Source: Magnetospira sp. QH-2
GTDB taxonomy: Bacteria > Pseudomonadota > Alphaproteobacteria > Rhodospirillales > Magnetospiraceae
Reading direction: 5' to 3'
Assembly (NCBI RefSeq): GCF_000968135.1
Contig: NZ_FO538765.1
Location: 2,678,001 to 2,742,000 of the forward strand
Length of the DNA: 64,000 nucleotides
Part shown: positions 43,372 to 53,557 of the stretch, piece after piece
How positions within the stretch are numbered: the first letter of the stretch is position 1
Layout: the number at the start of each line of letters is the position of its first letter
Made by a program: the position numbers and the translations under genes
The notes under the pieces: model-generated
What the model saw: only the letters and a program-made list of their open reading frames with translations
Database searches by the model: none
Told to the model about the DNA's origin: nothing

Positions 43372-44222
43372 GGCTCAGGACTCATAACCAGAAGATGACG
43401 GTTGCGGCGATGCAGATTGCGCTCATGAAGGTATGGGCGCAACGGTCGTAGCGGGTGGCGATACGCCGCCAGTCCTTGAGCCGACCGAACATGCGCTCGA
43501 TCAAGTTTCGCTGCTTGTAGAGGGCTTTATCGTAAAGGATTTCCTCTTTGCGGTTCGAGCGACCTGGAATGCAGGGCTCGATGCCGAGATCAAGCAGGGC
43601 CTGGCGGAAACGGTCGCTGTCGTATCCCCTGTCGGCGATCAGGTCGTCGGCATCAGGGAATGCAGGGAGCATGGTGTCGGCGCCGCGATAGTCGCTGACT
43701 TGTCCTTCGGTCAGCAGCAGGATCAGGGGCTTTCCATCGGCATCGCAGGCGGCATGCAGTTTCGAATTCAGGCCGCCCTTGGTGCGCCCGATACGGCGGG
43801 GAACAGCCCCTTTTTGAGCAGGCTCGCCGCCGTCCTGTGGGCCTTGAGATGGGTGGCGTCGATCATCACCGTATGGGTGGCCGTGCTTTCGGCGGCCAGG
43901 GTGGCGAAGATCCGGTCGAACACTCCGGCCTCGCTCCAACGGACGAAGCGGTTGTACAGGGTCTTGTGCGGTCCATAGGCGACGGGCGCGTCACGCCACA
44001 TCAAGCCGTGGCGAAGAACATGGATGATGCCGCTGATCACCCGCCGGTCATCGACGCGCGGGACGCCTCTTGTTTTGTTCGGCAGCAACGGTTGAAGGCG
44101 TTCGAATTGTTTGTCGGACAACCAGAAATGATGGCTCTGCATCGGCTTTCCCCTCCCTAAAATTCCAGGGAAGGGAATCATGTCCACCGACTATTGGGAA
44201 TCCCTTTTATGGGTCCTGAGCC
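43372..44222 (-). mobile_element. IS5-family (IS427-type) insertion sequence, copy 2
   Basis: 851 bp, apparently identical to 8186-9036 and in the same orientation, offset by 35,186 bp. Again flanked by CTAG on both sides. It sits inside the right part of the IS110-type element, so it arrived after it. Confidence 0.93.
43382..44142 (-). CDS. IS5-family DDE transposase made by -1 frameshift (copy 2)
   Basis: Same two-frame gene as copy 1: first frame from ATG 44142 to 43768, second frame ending at 43382, joined by the A5G4 slippery run near 43807-43816. All three catalytic residues are present after the -1 slip. The absence of any visible difference from copy 1 implies recent transposition or conversion. 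Confidence 0.9.
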
Positions 44223-44254
44223 TAGGCAATCCCTGACTGCTCGATTACCGCCAT

Positions 44255-44564
44255 CTGAAAAAGTGTTGTCCTACGGCCCGCCTCGCCCTTCGACAAGCTC
44301 AGGGTGAGGCTAAGAGGCGGATTTAAAAGTATCCTTTAGATATCAAGGCAGTAGATTTTTGATCTGGCCAGGAAAGGCCGACGACACGGGGCGGCGCCCC
44401 GTTAGGAGGTCTTGACGCCGCCAGAGCGGAAATATACGCCCTCGAGATCAAAGGAATACTTTTGAATCCGACTCTAACATGTTGAAAGTTCAAAGGCCCT
44501 CATGCTGAGCTTGTCGAAGCATGTGTCGCCACAGGCTCGAAATCGGACTTTTTCAGCAGCCTGC
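44255..44564. repeat. MITE-like element, second copy, right part with an insertion
   Basis: CTGAAAAAGTGTTGTC... matches 22037 onward of the intact copy, and the right part (TTCAAAGGCCCTCATGCTGA through TTTTTCAGCAGCCTG) matches its other half. Between GGTGAGGCTA and GTTCAAAGG about 170 extra bases are present, occupied by a second inverted-repeat element. Ends 21 bases before the RTX gene's stop. Confidence 0.7.
44312..44476. repeat. Small inverted-repeat element nested in the MITE
   Basis: The ends are imperfect inverse copies over about 27 bases: GCGGATTTAAAAGTATCCTT on the left and, inverted, TCGGATTCAAAAGTATTCCTT on the right in shortened form. The core has a GC-rich hairpin CGGGGCGGCGCCCCG. 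About 165 bp, no coding potential; not found elsewhere in the window. Confidence 0.6.
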
Positions 44565-44585
44565 GCCAACAGCTTGAAATACTGC

Positions 44586-47500
44586 CTATACGAGACTGAT
44601 GGCAATCTCACTGGCGCTCAGACTGATGCTATTGTCGAATACAGCAACCTGGGTGTAGGAGCTCTGGGTTCCGGCATTGCTGGTGGCATACCAAAGCTCC
44701 CCTTCCGAAGTGGACGTATCATTGAAGTAGATGAAGACGTCCCGGGCCGGATCCGTTGTGTTGATATCGGAGCCATTGGATATACCGAAGGTATGGGCAT
44801 TGAAGTTGGCGATAGCCTGGGTGAAATTGCTGTGCGAGCCCGCGTTGAAGAAATTGCCCGTCCAACTGCCAGAAGACGGCGCCGACAAATCGGCCAGAAC
44901 ACCATTGGCCAGCCCGCCAACCGTGGTTGCAAATCCCGTGAACAGGATCCCATCCAGGGCTAAGTCATAATCGACAATATGATCCCAATTGCCGGTTTCG
45001 CCGATCGGATCGTCGAAATTATTGAGCGCATACACGATGACATCATCACCGGCACCGGTGGTGATGGTATCGATGCCTTGACCGCCGGAGATCGTATTGG
45101 CGCCCGCGTTGCCGGTGAGGATGTTGGCATCGGCATTACCCGTGCCGTCGATGTCACTCGATCCGGTGAGGGTCAGGTTCTCCACGTTGGCCGACAGAGT
45201 ATAGCTCGCCGAGGCCTTGACCGTGTCGGTACCTTCGCCCGCGTTCTCGGTCACCGTATCGCCGGTCTCATCGACCATGTAGGTGTCATCGCCCGCGCCG
45301 CCGATCAGGCTATCCAGACCCGCGCCGCCGTCCAGGGTGTTGGCGCCCGCGTTGCCGGTGAGGATGTTGGCATCGGCATTACCGGTGCCGTCGATGTCGC
45401 TACTGCCGGTGAGGGTCAGGTTCTCCACGTTGGCCGACAGGGTATAACTCGCCGAGGCCTTGACCGTGTCGGTACCCTCGCCCGCGTTCTCGGTCACCGT
45501 ATCGCCGGTCTCATCGACCATGTAGGTGTCATCGCCATCGCCGCCGATCAGGCTATCCAACCCCGCGCCGCCGTCCAAAGTGTTGGCGCCCGCGTTGCCG
45601 GTGAGGATGTTGGCATCGGCATTACCCGTGCCGTCGATGTCGCTACTGCCGGTGAGGGTCAGGTTCTCCACGTTGGCCGACAGGGTATAGCTCGCCGAGG
45701 CCTTGACCGTATCGGTGCCTTCGCCCGCATTCTCGGTCACCGTATCACCGGTCTCATCGACCATGTAGGTGTCATCGCCCGCGCCGCCGATCAAGCTATC
45801 CAGACCCGCGCCGCCGTCCAGGGTGTCCGCGCCGAGTCCACCGTTCAGGATATTATCGTTGGCGGTGCCGGTTAGAACATTGGCGTCATCGTTGCCTGTG
45901 CCCTCAACGGCTGTTCCCGTGAGGGTCAGGGCTTCGATATTGTCCGACAAACTGTAGTCCACCGAGGCAATGACTTCGTCGTTGCCTTGCCCTGCCAATT
46001 CGGTCGTCGTGTCCTCGGCATCGTCTACGTAATAGGTATCGTCCCCCGCGCCACCGCTCAGGGCATCGGCTCCGGCTCCGCCGTCGAGGGTATCGGAGCC
46101 CGCGCCCCCATCCAGACTGTCGTCGCCTGTTCCACCGTTCAGCGTATCGTCGCCGTCGCCACCGAACAGCGTATCGCTGCCATCGCCGCCAATCAGGGTG
46201 TCGGCATCTCCGCCGCCGTCCAATATGTCGTCCCCGATGCTGCCGACAAGAGTGTCGGCTCCCGCGGCGCCATAAAGGATGTCGTTGTCCCAAAGGCCAT
46301 CCACATACTCGCCATTTTCATCGGCAAGGAGCACATCGTCTCCCAGGGTGCCGATGCGCGGGATGTTCGCCGGATCAAAGCCGCCCAGACCGCGATAGCC
46401 GTCCGAGACCTCTTGCAATAGCTGACCTTGGAGATAGTAGTTGGTGCCAGCCAAGTCGCCCAGGAATTCTTCGCCAGACAGGGAATCTATGTGGGCATTG
46501 GCAGCGGCCAGGAATATCCCAAAGTCGCCTGGATCGGCGACGCTGACGCCGTTGAGCAGATTGCCCACGGTGGCGCTGTCGGTCAAATCCAGCTGCGGGG
46601 TCTCCGGATCGATCAGTTCGGCCAGAGCGCGGTACACATCTTGGCCACCGGCCGCTTCAACGAGCAGAACCGTATTGAGAACCATCGCTGCCTGCTTCAT
46701 GGCCGCCGTGACGTCAAGCTCCGCCGCCGCCAGCGGATCCACGGTCAGCACATTGATACCGTCCAGACCTAGGGCTTCGGAGATATCAGCGGCAGCCTCC
46801 GCGGCCGTCGGTTCGTAAGCCAGGACGCCGTCGTCAAAAAATCGGTTGGCCTCTATGTAATTCTGAACCAGGGTGGATAACGACGTGAGTTGAACATTGG
46901 GGTTCCCACTTGGGGCCGTCATGGTGGAAGCATCAAGGCCCGTGTCGGTATCAAAGCCGCCGGTTGAGGTCAGGATACCCTGTTGGCCGGTGCTGACGTA
47001 GAATTGGCCTTGCTCGTTGGTCAGGTTCGCCGCTGCTTCGGCCACATCAAGATGACCGTCTCCATCCAGGTCTTCATTGACCAGATCAAGTCGTCCGTCT
47101 CCGTCTATGTCTTCGCCGTCGTCCAGTTGGCCGTTTTCGTTAATGTCTTCGAAGACATCCAGGTGGCCATCGCCATCTATGTCCTCGGCCAATCGATCCC
47201 AGGCACCATCGCCATCCATGTCCATGAAGACTTGGGCATCTTGGACATAGCCATCGACGACCTTACCGGCATAGTCGATCACACCGTCGTCGCCGACAAT
47301 GGTGCCATCGCTGAAATTGTCCCTGTCATCGTTTCCCAAGGCGTTGTTCGAAAAGATGCCTTGCAGCCCCAGAAGCAAATCATCCAGGGTCACATTGGTG
47401 CCTTGAAGTTGCTCAAGAATTCGATTGAGCACCTCGGGGTTATTGCCTGTGAAACCACTCTCTCCGTCTGCCTCTTGGCCTCCGGCCGCCGTATCGAAGT

Positions 47501-48374
47501 CGTCCAGGCCCTCTTCTTCTCCCAGCAAGTTGACTTCATAACCCAGGTTGGCTTCGACCTCTTCGAGGGCTTCTTCGGCCTTGCGCTCGGCATCTTCGGC
47601 CTGCTGTTCGAGTTCCTCGGCTCGTTTTGCGTCCCCCGCCTCGCGTGCTTCCTTGGCCTGCTCGCGGATCTGCTGCAGCCGGTCCAGGGCGTCAAGGGCT
47701 TGCTCTTCCAAGGTCTGCGGAAGATAGGCGCTGACCTGTTGGATGATGTTGGCGACCTGCGCTTGCGAGAATTGCAGCGCTGATGGGGTCGCGGAAACAG
47801 AGGGAGTCCATTGCCACCCACCGCCGACATTGTTGATTGAGCCGAGCATGTTGCCGGCCGGATCCATCAGCACGATTTCGCCGATGGACTCACCGCGCAA
47901 CGTGTTTTCGGGCAGATTGACGGCTTGAATGTTGTCGCCGTCGGTTTCCAGCATCACTTTGGTGCCCCGGATTCCGATGGTGGCTACCGGCGTCCTGACG
48001 ACCATGGAATCCTGGCCGAATTTCGCAATATGCCCCGACACGAATGTCGCCGCCCCTTGCAACAACGAAAACGTCGCTTCGCCTTCCTGAGCGTCTGGAT
48101 CGTAGATCATCTCGTCCATCACCATCCGTCCCCCCTCGCCGAGGGAGAAAACTGAATGGTCGGCCAGGACCACGCCGACACCGGAACCATCGGCGGTTTC
48201 CAACACATCGCCTTGGTAAATGGCATCGCCCTTTGATAGCTCGACTCTGGTGCCGTCCGGATGGGTGACCGTCACGGTCCCCTGCGTGGTTTCCACGCGC
48301 CCAATGGGATCGCCCACTTGGGCGAGCTGTGGGGTCAAGGACTCGTCAGCATGAGCATCAAATAAGGTTGCCAA
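44586..48374 (-). CDS. Large secreted FecR-domain / calcium-repeat / RTX protein
   Basis: 1262 residues, acidic. Residues about 25-150 form a FecR-type domain ([30 protein letters not shown]). A coiled coil of Glu/Ala/Arg heptads spans about 215-275. About 380-450 holds four to five Asp-rich EF-hand/thrombospondin-3-like loops ([27 protein letters not shown]). From about 675 come RTX nonapeptides (GGAGxDxLxGG), then three almost identical 81-residue modules (about 850-1093) and a fourth partial one, and a C-terminus ending in small and hydrophobic residues like type I secretion signals. No signal peptide. Inferred to be a calcium-folded surface or adhesin-like protein; no ABC/MFP exporter is in the window. 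Confidence 0.88.
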   Translation of the reverse strand: MATLFDAHADESLTPQLAQVGDPIGRVETTQGTVTVTHPDGTRVELSKGDAIYQGDVLETADGSGVGVVLADHSVFSLGEGGRMVMDEMIYDPDAQEGEATFSLLQGAATFVSGHIAKFGQDSMVVRTPVATIGIRGTKVMLETDGDNIQAVNLPENTLRGESIGEIVLMDPAGNMLGSINNVGGGWQWTPSVSATPSALQFSQAQVANIIQQVSAYLPQTLEEQALDALDRLQQIREQAKEAREAGDAKRAEELEQQAEDAERKAEEALEEVEANLGYEVNLLGEEEGLDDFDTAAGGQEADGESGFTGNNPEVLNRILEQLQGTNVTLDDLLLGLQGIFSNNALGNDDRDNFSDGTIVGDDGVIDYAGKVVDGYVQDAQVFMDMDGDGAWDRLAEDIDGDGHLDVFEDINENGQLDDGEDIDGDGRLDLVNEDLDGDGHLDVAEAAANLTNEQGQFYVSTGQQGILTSTGGFDTDTGLDASTMTAPSGNPNVQLTSLSTLVQNYIEANRFFDDGVLAYEPTAAEAAADISEALGLDGINVLTVDPLAAAELDVTAAMKQAAMVLNTVLLVEAAGGQDVYRALAELIDPETPQLDLTDSATVGNLLNGVSVADPGDFGIFLAAANAHIDSLSGEEFLGDLAGTNYYLQGQLLQEVSDGYRGLGGFDPANIPRIGTLGDDVLLADENGEYVDGLWDNDILYGAAGADTLVGSIGDDILDGGGDADTLIGGDGSDTLFGGDGDDTLNGGTGDDSLDGGAGSDTLDGGAGADALSGGAGDDTYYVDDAEDTTTELAGQGNDEVIASVDYSLSDNIEALTLTGTAVEGTGNDDANVLTGTANDNILNGGLGADTLDGGAGLDSLIGGAGDDTYMVDETGDTVTENAGEGTDTVKASASYTLSANVENLTLTGSSDIDGTGNADANILTGNAGANTLDGGAGLDSLIGGDGDDTYMVDETGDTVTENAGEGTDTVKASASYTLSANVENLTLTGSSDIDGTGNADANILTGNAGANTLDGGAGLDSLIGGAGDDTYMVDETGDTVTENAGEGTDTVKASASYTLSANVENLTLTGSSDIDGTGNADANILTGNAGANTISGGQGIDTITTGAGDDVIVYALNNFDDPIGETGNWDHIVDYDLALDGILFTGFATTVGGLANGVLADLSAPSSGSWTGNFFNAGSHSNFTQAIANFNAHTFGISNGSDINTTDPARDVFIYFNDTSTSEGELWYATSNAGTQSSYTQVAVFDNSISLSASEIAISLV
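45096..45824 (-). repeat. Three 243-bp tandem repeats inside the RTX gene
   Basis: The sequence GGCGCCCGCGTTGCCGG recurs at 45099, 45342 and 45585, an exact 243-base period (81 codons). Copies differ by few, mostly third-position, bases, so the array was made by recent duplication or is being homogenised. Copy number is likely variable between strains. Confidence 0.9.
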
Positions 48375-48914
48375 TGTCTTGCTCCGCGAATGGGTGATCC
48401 GAGTAGTGGACGGCCAATAGGGAAATTCGTACCTGTTAACAGTTTAACCTGCCTGAATGCACTAGACTTCCACCTAAAGGTTGAGTCCTCCTTTTGGCGG
48501 GGTTTTCCGGCCCCCCATTTTACTAAAGAAAAAAGATTTTTGGGAGTTTTTGAAAATTATTCGCAATAAGTTCCGTTCCGTAAGGTTTGGTAGCGCATCC
48601 CATAGGGTTGTCAGAACGCGATACAGGATTCCACAGCCATCGTTTGCTTGAATCCCTTTGGAATCCCATATGACGACGAAACCACCCCCTTAACGTTTGT
48701 CATAGAAAGAAATTGCGCCGTATAAATGCATCTCGAATCCAGGCAGATACATTGCGACTGAAATAGTTTTAAAATCAGATGCATTAGACCTGCGAGCCGG
48801 ATTAGCATTGGATCAGACTACTCGAGTCGGCTCCCTTTTTTCAGTCCAAATGGTCGGGTCGATGCCAGACTGTTATAGTGCTATTTCCAGATCAATCCTG
48901 CAAAGAACCTCATC
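48375..48914. other. 540-bp intergenic region between RTX gene and cysD
   Basis: No convincing gene. The part next to the RTX start has an AT-rich stretch (TTAACAGTTTAACC near 48437) and a GC-rich hairpin-like sequence with GGCGGGGTTTTCCGGCCCC near 48497-48516, then an A/T-rich stretch to about 48570. It must hold divergent promoters for the RTX gene and cysD; no known operator is recognised. Confidence 0.5.
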
Positions 48915-49823
48915 ATGACCCCTGATCGCAAAACCCACCTGCGCCAATTGGAAGCACAGAGCATCCATATCATGCGCGAAGTCGTCGCCGAGTTCGAAAA
49001 GCCGGTGATGCTCTACTCCGTCGGCAAGGATTCAGCTGTAATGCTGCACCTGGCGCGCAAGGCTTTTTACCCATCGGTGCCGCCGTTTCCGCTGTTGCAC
49101 GTGGATACCACCTGGAAATTCCGCGAGATGATCCAGTTCCGCGACACGATCGTGAAGGAATACGGCTTGGAATTGCTGGTGCATATCAACGAGGAAGGGG
49201 TTCGCCAGAACATCAATCCCTTTACCCACGGTTCGGCCCTGCATACGGACATCATGAAAACCGAAGCATTGAAACAGGCGCTGACTAAATACGGATTTGA
49301 CGCGGCATTCGGCGGCGCACGGCGGGACGAGGAAAAGTCGCGAGCCAAGGAACGCATCTTCTCCTTCCGCAGCGAAAACCACCGCTGGGACCCGAAGAAC
49401 CAGCGCCCCGAGCTGTGGAATATCTACAATGCCCGCATTCAAAAGGGACAAAGCATCCGCGCCTTCCCGCTGTCCAACTGGACCGAGTTGGATGTCTGGC
49501 AATATATCCACCTGGAGGACATCCCTCTGGTGCCCCTGTATTTCTCCGCCGAACGCCCCGTGGTCGAGCGGGATGGGGTGCTGATCATGGTCGATGACGA
49601 CCGCATGCCGCTTGATGCGGGAGAAACCCCGCAAATGAAGTCGGTTCGGTTCCGGACCCTGGGCTGCTACCCTTTGACTGGCGCGGTAGAATCAACCGCC
49701 ACCACCCTGCCCGACATCATTCAAGAAATGCTGCTCACCCGTAGTTCCGAACGCCAGGGCCGGGTGATCGATTCCGATCAGGCCGGATCGATGGAAAAGA
49801 AAAAACAGGAGGGCTACTTCTGA
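48915..49823 (+). CDS. cysD: Sulfate adenylyltransferase subunit 2
   Basis: 302 residues, normal length. Forms APS from sulfate and ATP with the GTPase CysN. The PP-loop pyrophosphatase motif is [10 protein letters not shown] near residue 38; [20 protein letters not shown] and [13 protein letters not shown] are typical. The TGA stop shares its last base with the cysNC start (TGATG), so translation is coupled. The start ATG 48915 follows AAAGAACCTCATC, a weak site. Confidence 0.96.
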   Translation: MTPDRKTHLRQLEAQSIHIMREVVAEFEKPVMLYSVGKDSAVMLHLARKAFYPSVPPFPLLHVDTTWKFREMIQFRDTIVKEYGLELLVHINEEGVRQNINPFTHGSALHTDIMKTEALKQALTKYGFDAAFGGARRDEEKSRAKERIFSFRSENHRWDPKNQRPELWNIYNARIQKGQSIRAFPLSNWTELDVWQYIHLEDIPLVPLYFSAERPVVERDGVLIMVDDDRMPLDAGETPQMKSVRFRTLGCYPLTGAVESTATTLPDIIQEMLLTRSSERQGRVIDSDQAGSMEKKKQEGYF

Positions 49824-51724
49824 TGTCGCACCAATCCGAACTGATCGCCACCGACATTACCGCCTATTTGAAGGCCCAGGAAGAAAAGGGGCTGTTGAGC
49901 TTCATCACCTGCGGCTCCGTGGACGACGGAAAGAGCACCCTGATCGGCCGCCTGTTGTGGGATTCGAAGATGATCTTCGAGGATCAGTTGGCGGCGCTGG
50001 AGAGTGACTCCAAGCGCGTCGGCACACAAGGCGATGATATCGACTACGCCTTGCTGATGGACGGCCTACAGGCGGAACGGGAACAAGGCATTACCATCGA
50101 CGTGGCCTACCGTTTCTTCTCCACGGACAAGCGAAAGTTCATCGTCGCCGACACCCCAGGGCACGAACAATACACGCGCAACATGGCCACCGGCGCTTCG
50201 AATGCCCAGGTCGCAGTGATCCTGATTGATGCCCGCAAGGGTATACTGACCCAGACGCGGCGGCACAGCTACATCGTCTCGCTGGTCGGAATCAAGAAGG
50301 TGGTTCTGGCGGTCAACAAGATGGATCTGATCGATTATGATCGTCGCAAGTATGACGCCATCGTCGAGGCATACGAGAAATACGCCGAAGTTCTCGGTTT
50401 TGAAGAGATCACCCCCATTCCCATGTCGGCGCTGAAGGGCGACAATGTGCTGGAGCCTGGATCGCATACCCACTGGTACCACGGGCCAACTTTGATGGGG
50501 TATCTGGAGTCCGTGCAGGTCGCCTCTGATTTAGCCGAAAAACCGTTCCGCATGCCCGTGCAGTGGGTCAACCGCCCCAATCTGGACTTTCGCGGTTTCA
50601 GCGGCACCATCGCCTCGGGCACCGTCAAGCCGGGGGACGAAATCGCCGTTCCCTCTTCGGGCCAGACATCGAAAGTGGAACGCATCGTTTCCTTTGACGG
50701 CGACCTGGAACAAGCCGAACCGGGCGACGCGGTCACTCTGACCCTGGAAGACGAGATCGACATCAGCCGCGGCGACATGCTATGCAGCGCCACCCATCGT
50801 CCTGATTTCGCTGACCAGTTCGAGGCCCGGGTCATCTGGATGGATGATGCTCCGTTGCTGCCCAGCCGTAATTATCTGATCAAAGTCGGCACCTCAACCA
50901 CCTCGGCCAAGGTTAGCAAGCTAAAGTACAAGGTCAACGTCAACACCATGGAGCAGGTGGCGGGAAAGACCCTCGAATTCAACGATGTGGGCGTCTGCAA
51001 CTTCTCGCTCGACAAGCCGCTGCCGTTCGACGCCTACAGCGACAATCCGGGCACCGGCAACTTCATCCTCATCGACCGCTTTACCAATGCGACCGTTGGT
51101 GCCGGGATGATCGATTTTGCCCTGCGCCGAGCCACCAATATCCATTGGCAGGCGCTTGATGTGGACAAGCAGGCGCGCGCCGAATTGAAGGGTCAGAAAC
51201 CCTGTGTGCTGTGGTTTACAGGTCTGTCCGGGTCGGGCAAATCGACCATCGCCAATCTGGTGGAAAAGAAGCTGCACTCGATCGGACGGCACACCTACAC
51301 GCTGGACGGCGACAACGTGCGTCACGGGCTGAACCGGGACCTGGGCTTCACCGACGCAGACCGGGTGGAAAACATCCGCCGAGTTGGCGAATCGGCCAAG
51401 CTGATGGTTGATGCGGGGATGATCACCCTGGTGGCTTTCATTTCTCCGTTCACCTCCGAACGCCGCATGGCTCGCGAGATGCTCGAAGAGAACGAGTTCA
51501 TCGAGGTCTTTGTCGATACGTCGCTCGAAGAATGTGAACGCCGCGACGTCAAGGGTCTCTATGCCATGGCGCGTGCCGGGAAGATCAAGAATTTCACCGG
51601 GATCGATTCCAAGTATGAAAAGCCAGAAGAGGCCGAGATCATCATCGACGGCGATAACACACTGGCGGAAGATGCGGCGGAACGGATCGTGGCAATTCTC
51701 AGCGATCGAAGCATTCTGACCTGA
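49823..51724 (+). CDS. cysNC: Bifunctional sulfate adenylyltransferase subunit 1 / APS kinase
   Basis: 633 residues, a fusion of CysN and CysC as in NodQ. The GTPase part has [22 protein letters not shown] and NKMD in the first 150 residues and an EF-Tu-like beta region to about 450. The APS kinase part starts near residue 455 with P-loop GLSGSGKST and continues with [16 protein letters not shown] and [13 protein letters not shown]. Produces PAPS, for reduction or sulfation. No cysH or sulfotransferase gene is near. Confidence 0.96.
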   Translation: MSHQSELIATDITAYLKAQEEKGLLSFITCGSVDDGKSTLIGRLLWDSKMIFEDQLAALESDSKRVGTQGDDIDYALLMDGLQAEREQGITIDVAYRFFSTDKRKFIVADTPGHEQYTRNMATGASNAQVAVILIDARKGILTQTRRHSYIVSLVGIKKVVLAVNKMDLIDYDRRKYDAIVEAYEKYAEVLGFEEITPIPMSALKGDNVLEPGSHTHWYHGPTLMGYLESVQVASDLAEKPFRMPVQWVNRPNLDFRGFSGTIASGTVKPGDEIAVPSSGQTSKVERIVSFDGDLEQAEPGDAVTLTLEDEIDISRGDMLCSATHRPDFADQFEARVIWMDDAPLLPSRNYLIKVGTSTTSAKVSKLKYKVNVNTMEQVAGKTLEFNDVGVCNFSLDKPLPFDAYSDNPGTGNFILIDRFTNATVGAGMIDFALRRATNIHWQALDVDKQARAELKGQKPCVLWFTGLSGSGKSTIANLVEKKLHSIGRHTYTLDGDNVRHGLNRDLGFTDADRVENIRRVGESAKLMVDAGMITLVAFISPFTSERRMAREMLEENEFIEVFVDTSLEECERRDVKGLYAMARAGKIKNFTGIDSKYEKPEEAEIIIDGDNTLAEDAAERIVAILSDRSILT

Positions 51725-51732
51725 TCGACTGG

Positions 51733-51796
51733 CGCCTGTCGGGTCCAATGGGACCCGCTGGCCACACGCGACCCTATTGGACCCGTTGGACAGGCG
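51733..51796. repeat. Intergenic palindrome related to the 103-bp repeat
   Basis: A long stem pairs CGCCTGTCGGGTCCAAT (51733-51749) with ATTGGACCC-GTTG-GACAGGCG (51776-51796). The inner part matches the repeat at 9968 over GTCGGGTCCAAT..GGACCCGCT..ACGCGACC. It follows cysNC by eight bases and might act as a 3' end structure. Confidence 0.65.
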
Positions 51797-51894
51797 GGGC
51801 CATGGCGGTGTGCCTTTGGTCAAGTGGTTGAAGCAAACGGATCCGGGGGAAAAAACACCTCCGACCATCGCTGATATGGAGAGGGATCCGCATC

Positions 51895-53385
51895 ATGGCC
51901 ACCTATGTTCTCGCCATTGACCAAGGCACCACATCGTCCCGCGCCATTCTGTTTGACGAAGGCACGGTTCCGGTCGCCACCGCCCAGGAAGAGTTCCAGC
52001 AGTATTATCCAAGATCGGGTTGGGTCGAACATGACCCCGAAGAAATCTGGCGAACGACCCTGTCCACCTGTCGAGCGGCCCTGGTCAAGGCCGGTGTCAA
52101 CGCCGCGCAAGTGGCCGCCATCGGCATCACCAATCAGCGCGAAACCACGGTCATCTGGGATCGGGAAACCGGCAAACCGATCCACAAAGCCATTGTCTGG
52201 CAAGACCGGCGCACGGCGGACCTCTGTGCCCGATTAAAGGCGGACGGCAACGAAGAGGCAGTCACCGGGCACACCGGATTGCTCCTCGATCCCTATTTCT
52301 CGGGTACCAAGGTTTCTTGGTTGTTGGATAATGTGGCGGGCGCCCGCGAGGCTGCCGAAGCGGGAAAACTGGCCTTTGGCACCATCGACAGTTTCCTGCT
52401 ATGGCGCCTGACTGGCGGAAAGGTTCATGCGACCGATGCCACCAATGCCAGCCGTACCTTGCTTTACGATATCCATGGGGGCCGATGGCACCCGAACTTG
52501 CTCGACCTGATGCGGGTTCCCCCTTCCTTGTTGCCCGAGGTGAAAGACTGCGCCGCTGATTTTGGACTAATCGATCCAGATCTATTTGGCGCCGCCATTC
52601 CCGTCGCCGGGATGGCCGGAGATCAACAGGCGGCAACCGTCGGGCAGGCCTGTTTTACTCCCGGCATGGTCAAATCCACCTATGGCACCGGCTGCTTTGC
52701 GGTGATGAATACCGGATCGCAAGCCGTGCGCTCCAAAAACCGATTGTTGACCACCATCGCCTACCAATTGAATGGTCAGCCCTCCTATGCCCTGGAAGGC
52801 TCTATTTTCATTGCCGGCGCCGCCGTCCAATGGCTGCGTGATGGCCTGGGGATTATCGAGAGCGCCGGACAATCGGGCGCGTTGGCTCAGCAAGCGGACC
52901 CGCACCAGGAGGTCTATCTGGTGCCGGCCTTCGTCGGGCTGGGAGCCCCCTATTGGGATGCCGATTGCCGGGGGGCGCTATTCGGATTGACTCGGGGGAC
53001 GGGACCGGCGGAACTGGCGTGCGCCACTTTGGAAAGTGTTTGTTACCAGACACGTGATTTATTCGAGGCCATGCAGGGCGACCTGGGCACCACAGGCGAG
53101 ACGGTGCTGCGGGTGGATGGCGGCATGGTGGCTTCCGATTGGACCATGCAGCGTCTGGCCGACATGCTCAATGCCCCGGTGGACCGACCGACGGTGCTGG
53201 AAACCACCGCCTTGGGGGCCGCCTATCTGGCCGGTTTGCAGCAAAGCGTTTACCCCGACCCGGAGACTTTTGCCAAAACCTGGGCTCTCGAGAAACGCTT
53301 CGAACCGGCCATGGCCGCCGACCAGCGGGAAACAAAATACCGGGGCTGGAAGGACGCCGTCCGACGCACTCTTTCCCCCCATTAA
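51895..53385 (+). CDS. glpK: Glycerol kinase
   Basis: 496 residues, FGGY family. Phosphorylates glycerol to sn-glycerol 3-phosphate with ATP. N-terminal [42 protein letters not shown] and [14 protein letters not shown] are intact, as is [19 protein letters not shown] near the C-terminus. GGAGAGGGA precedes the ATG. No glpF, glpD or glpR lies beside it, so it is an isolated gene here. Confidence 0.96.
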   Translation: MATYVLAIDQGTTSSRAILFDEGTVPVATAQEEFQQYYPRSGWVEHDPEEIWRTTLSTCRAALVKAGVNAAQVAAIGITNQRETTVIWDRETGKPIHKAIVWQDRRTADLCARLKADGNEEAVTGHTGLLLDPYFSGTKVSWLLDNVAGAREAAEAGKLAFGTIDSFLLWRLTGGKVHATDATNASRTLLYDIHGGRWHPNLLDLMRVPPSLLPEVKDCAADFGLIDPDLFGAAIPVAGMAGDQQAATVGQACFTPGMVKSTYGTGCFAVMNTGSQAVRSKNRLLTTIAYQLNGQPSYALEGSIFIAGAAVQWLRDGLGIIESAGQSGALAQQADPHQEVYLVPAFVGLGAPYWDADCRGALFGLTRGTGPAELACATLESVCYQTRDLFEAMQGDLGTTGETVLRVDGGMVASDWTMQRLADMLNAPVDRPTVLETTALGAAYLAGLQQSVYPDPETFAKTWALEKRFEPAMAADQRETKYRGWKDAVRRTLSPH

Positions 53386-53557
53386 AATCTTTAGAGTTGC
53401 AACGCCCCCCGCATTGCCCGCCGCGAGGTCAAGAGATCGGCGCAGGACTTGCGCCCCGCCGGGGGGGCTGGCCTCGGGCATGCTCGGGGGGGGGAATCAT
53501 GATGGACCAAATCATACCGACTTGGTCCATCACTAAACATGGGATTTTGGCTTCGGC

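Larger units (their letters stand above)
42015..44254 (-). mobile_element. IS110-family (IS1111-like) element interrupted by IS5 copy 2
   Basis: The limits follow from the MITE it splits: left border after TAACAGGCTGCT and right border before CTGAAAAAG. The ends share GTAATCGAG in inverse orientation (left at about 42018-42026; right, as CTCGATTAC, at about 44240-44248), as in IS1111-type elements with subterminal repeats. Without the IS5 and its TA duplication the element is about 1.39 kb, a normal size. About 240 bp of non-coding DNA lies left of the transposase. Confidence 0.7.

Noticed and set aside
45096-45824. Regular repeats that might be read as a CRISPR array
   Set aside because: The 243-base period is in frame with a coding sequence and the whole unit is repeated, with no unique spacers and no cas genes.
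44979-45875. A 298-codon open frame on the + strand opposite the RTX modules
   Set aside because: It is the antisense of a repetitive GC-rich gene; its repeats mirror the 81-residue modules and it has no ribosome site or recognisable fold.
48611-48808. A 65-codon frame on the minus strand between the RTX gene and cysD
   Set aside because: Composition is unlike coding DNA here and there is no start signal or known motif.
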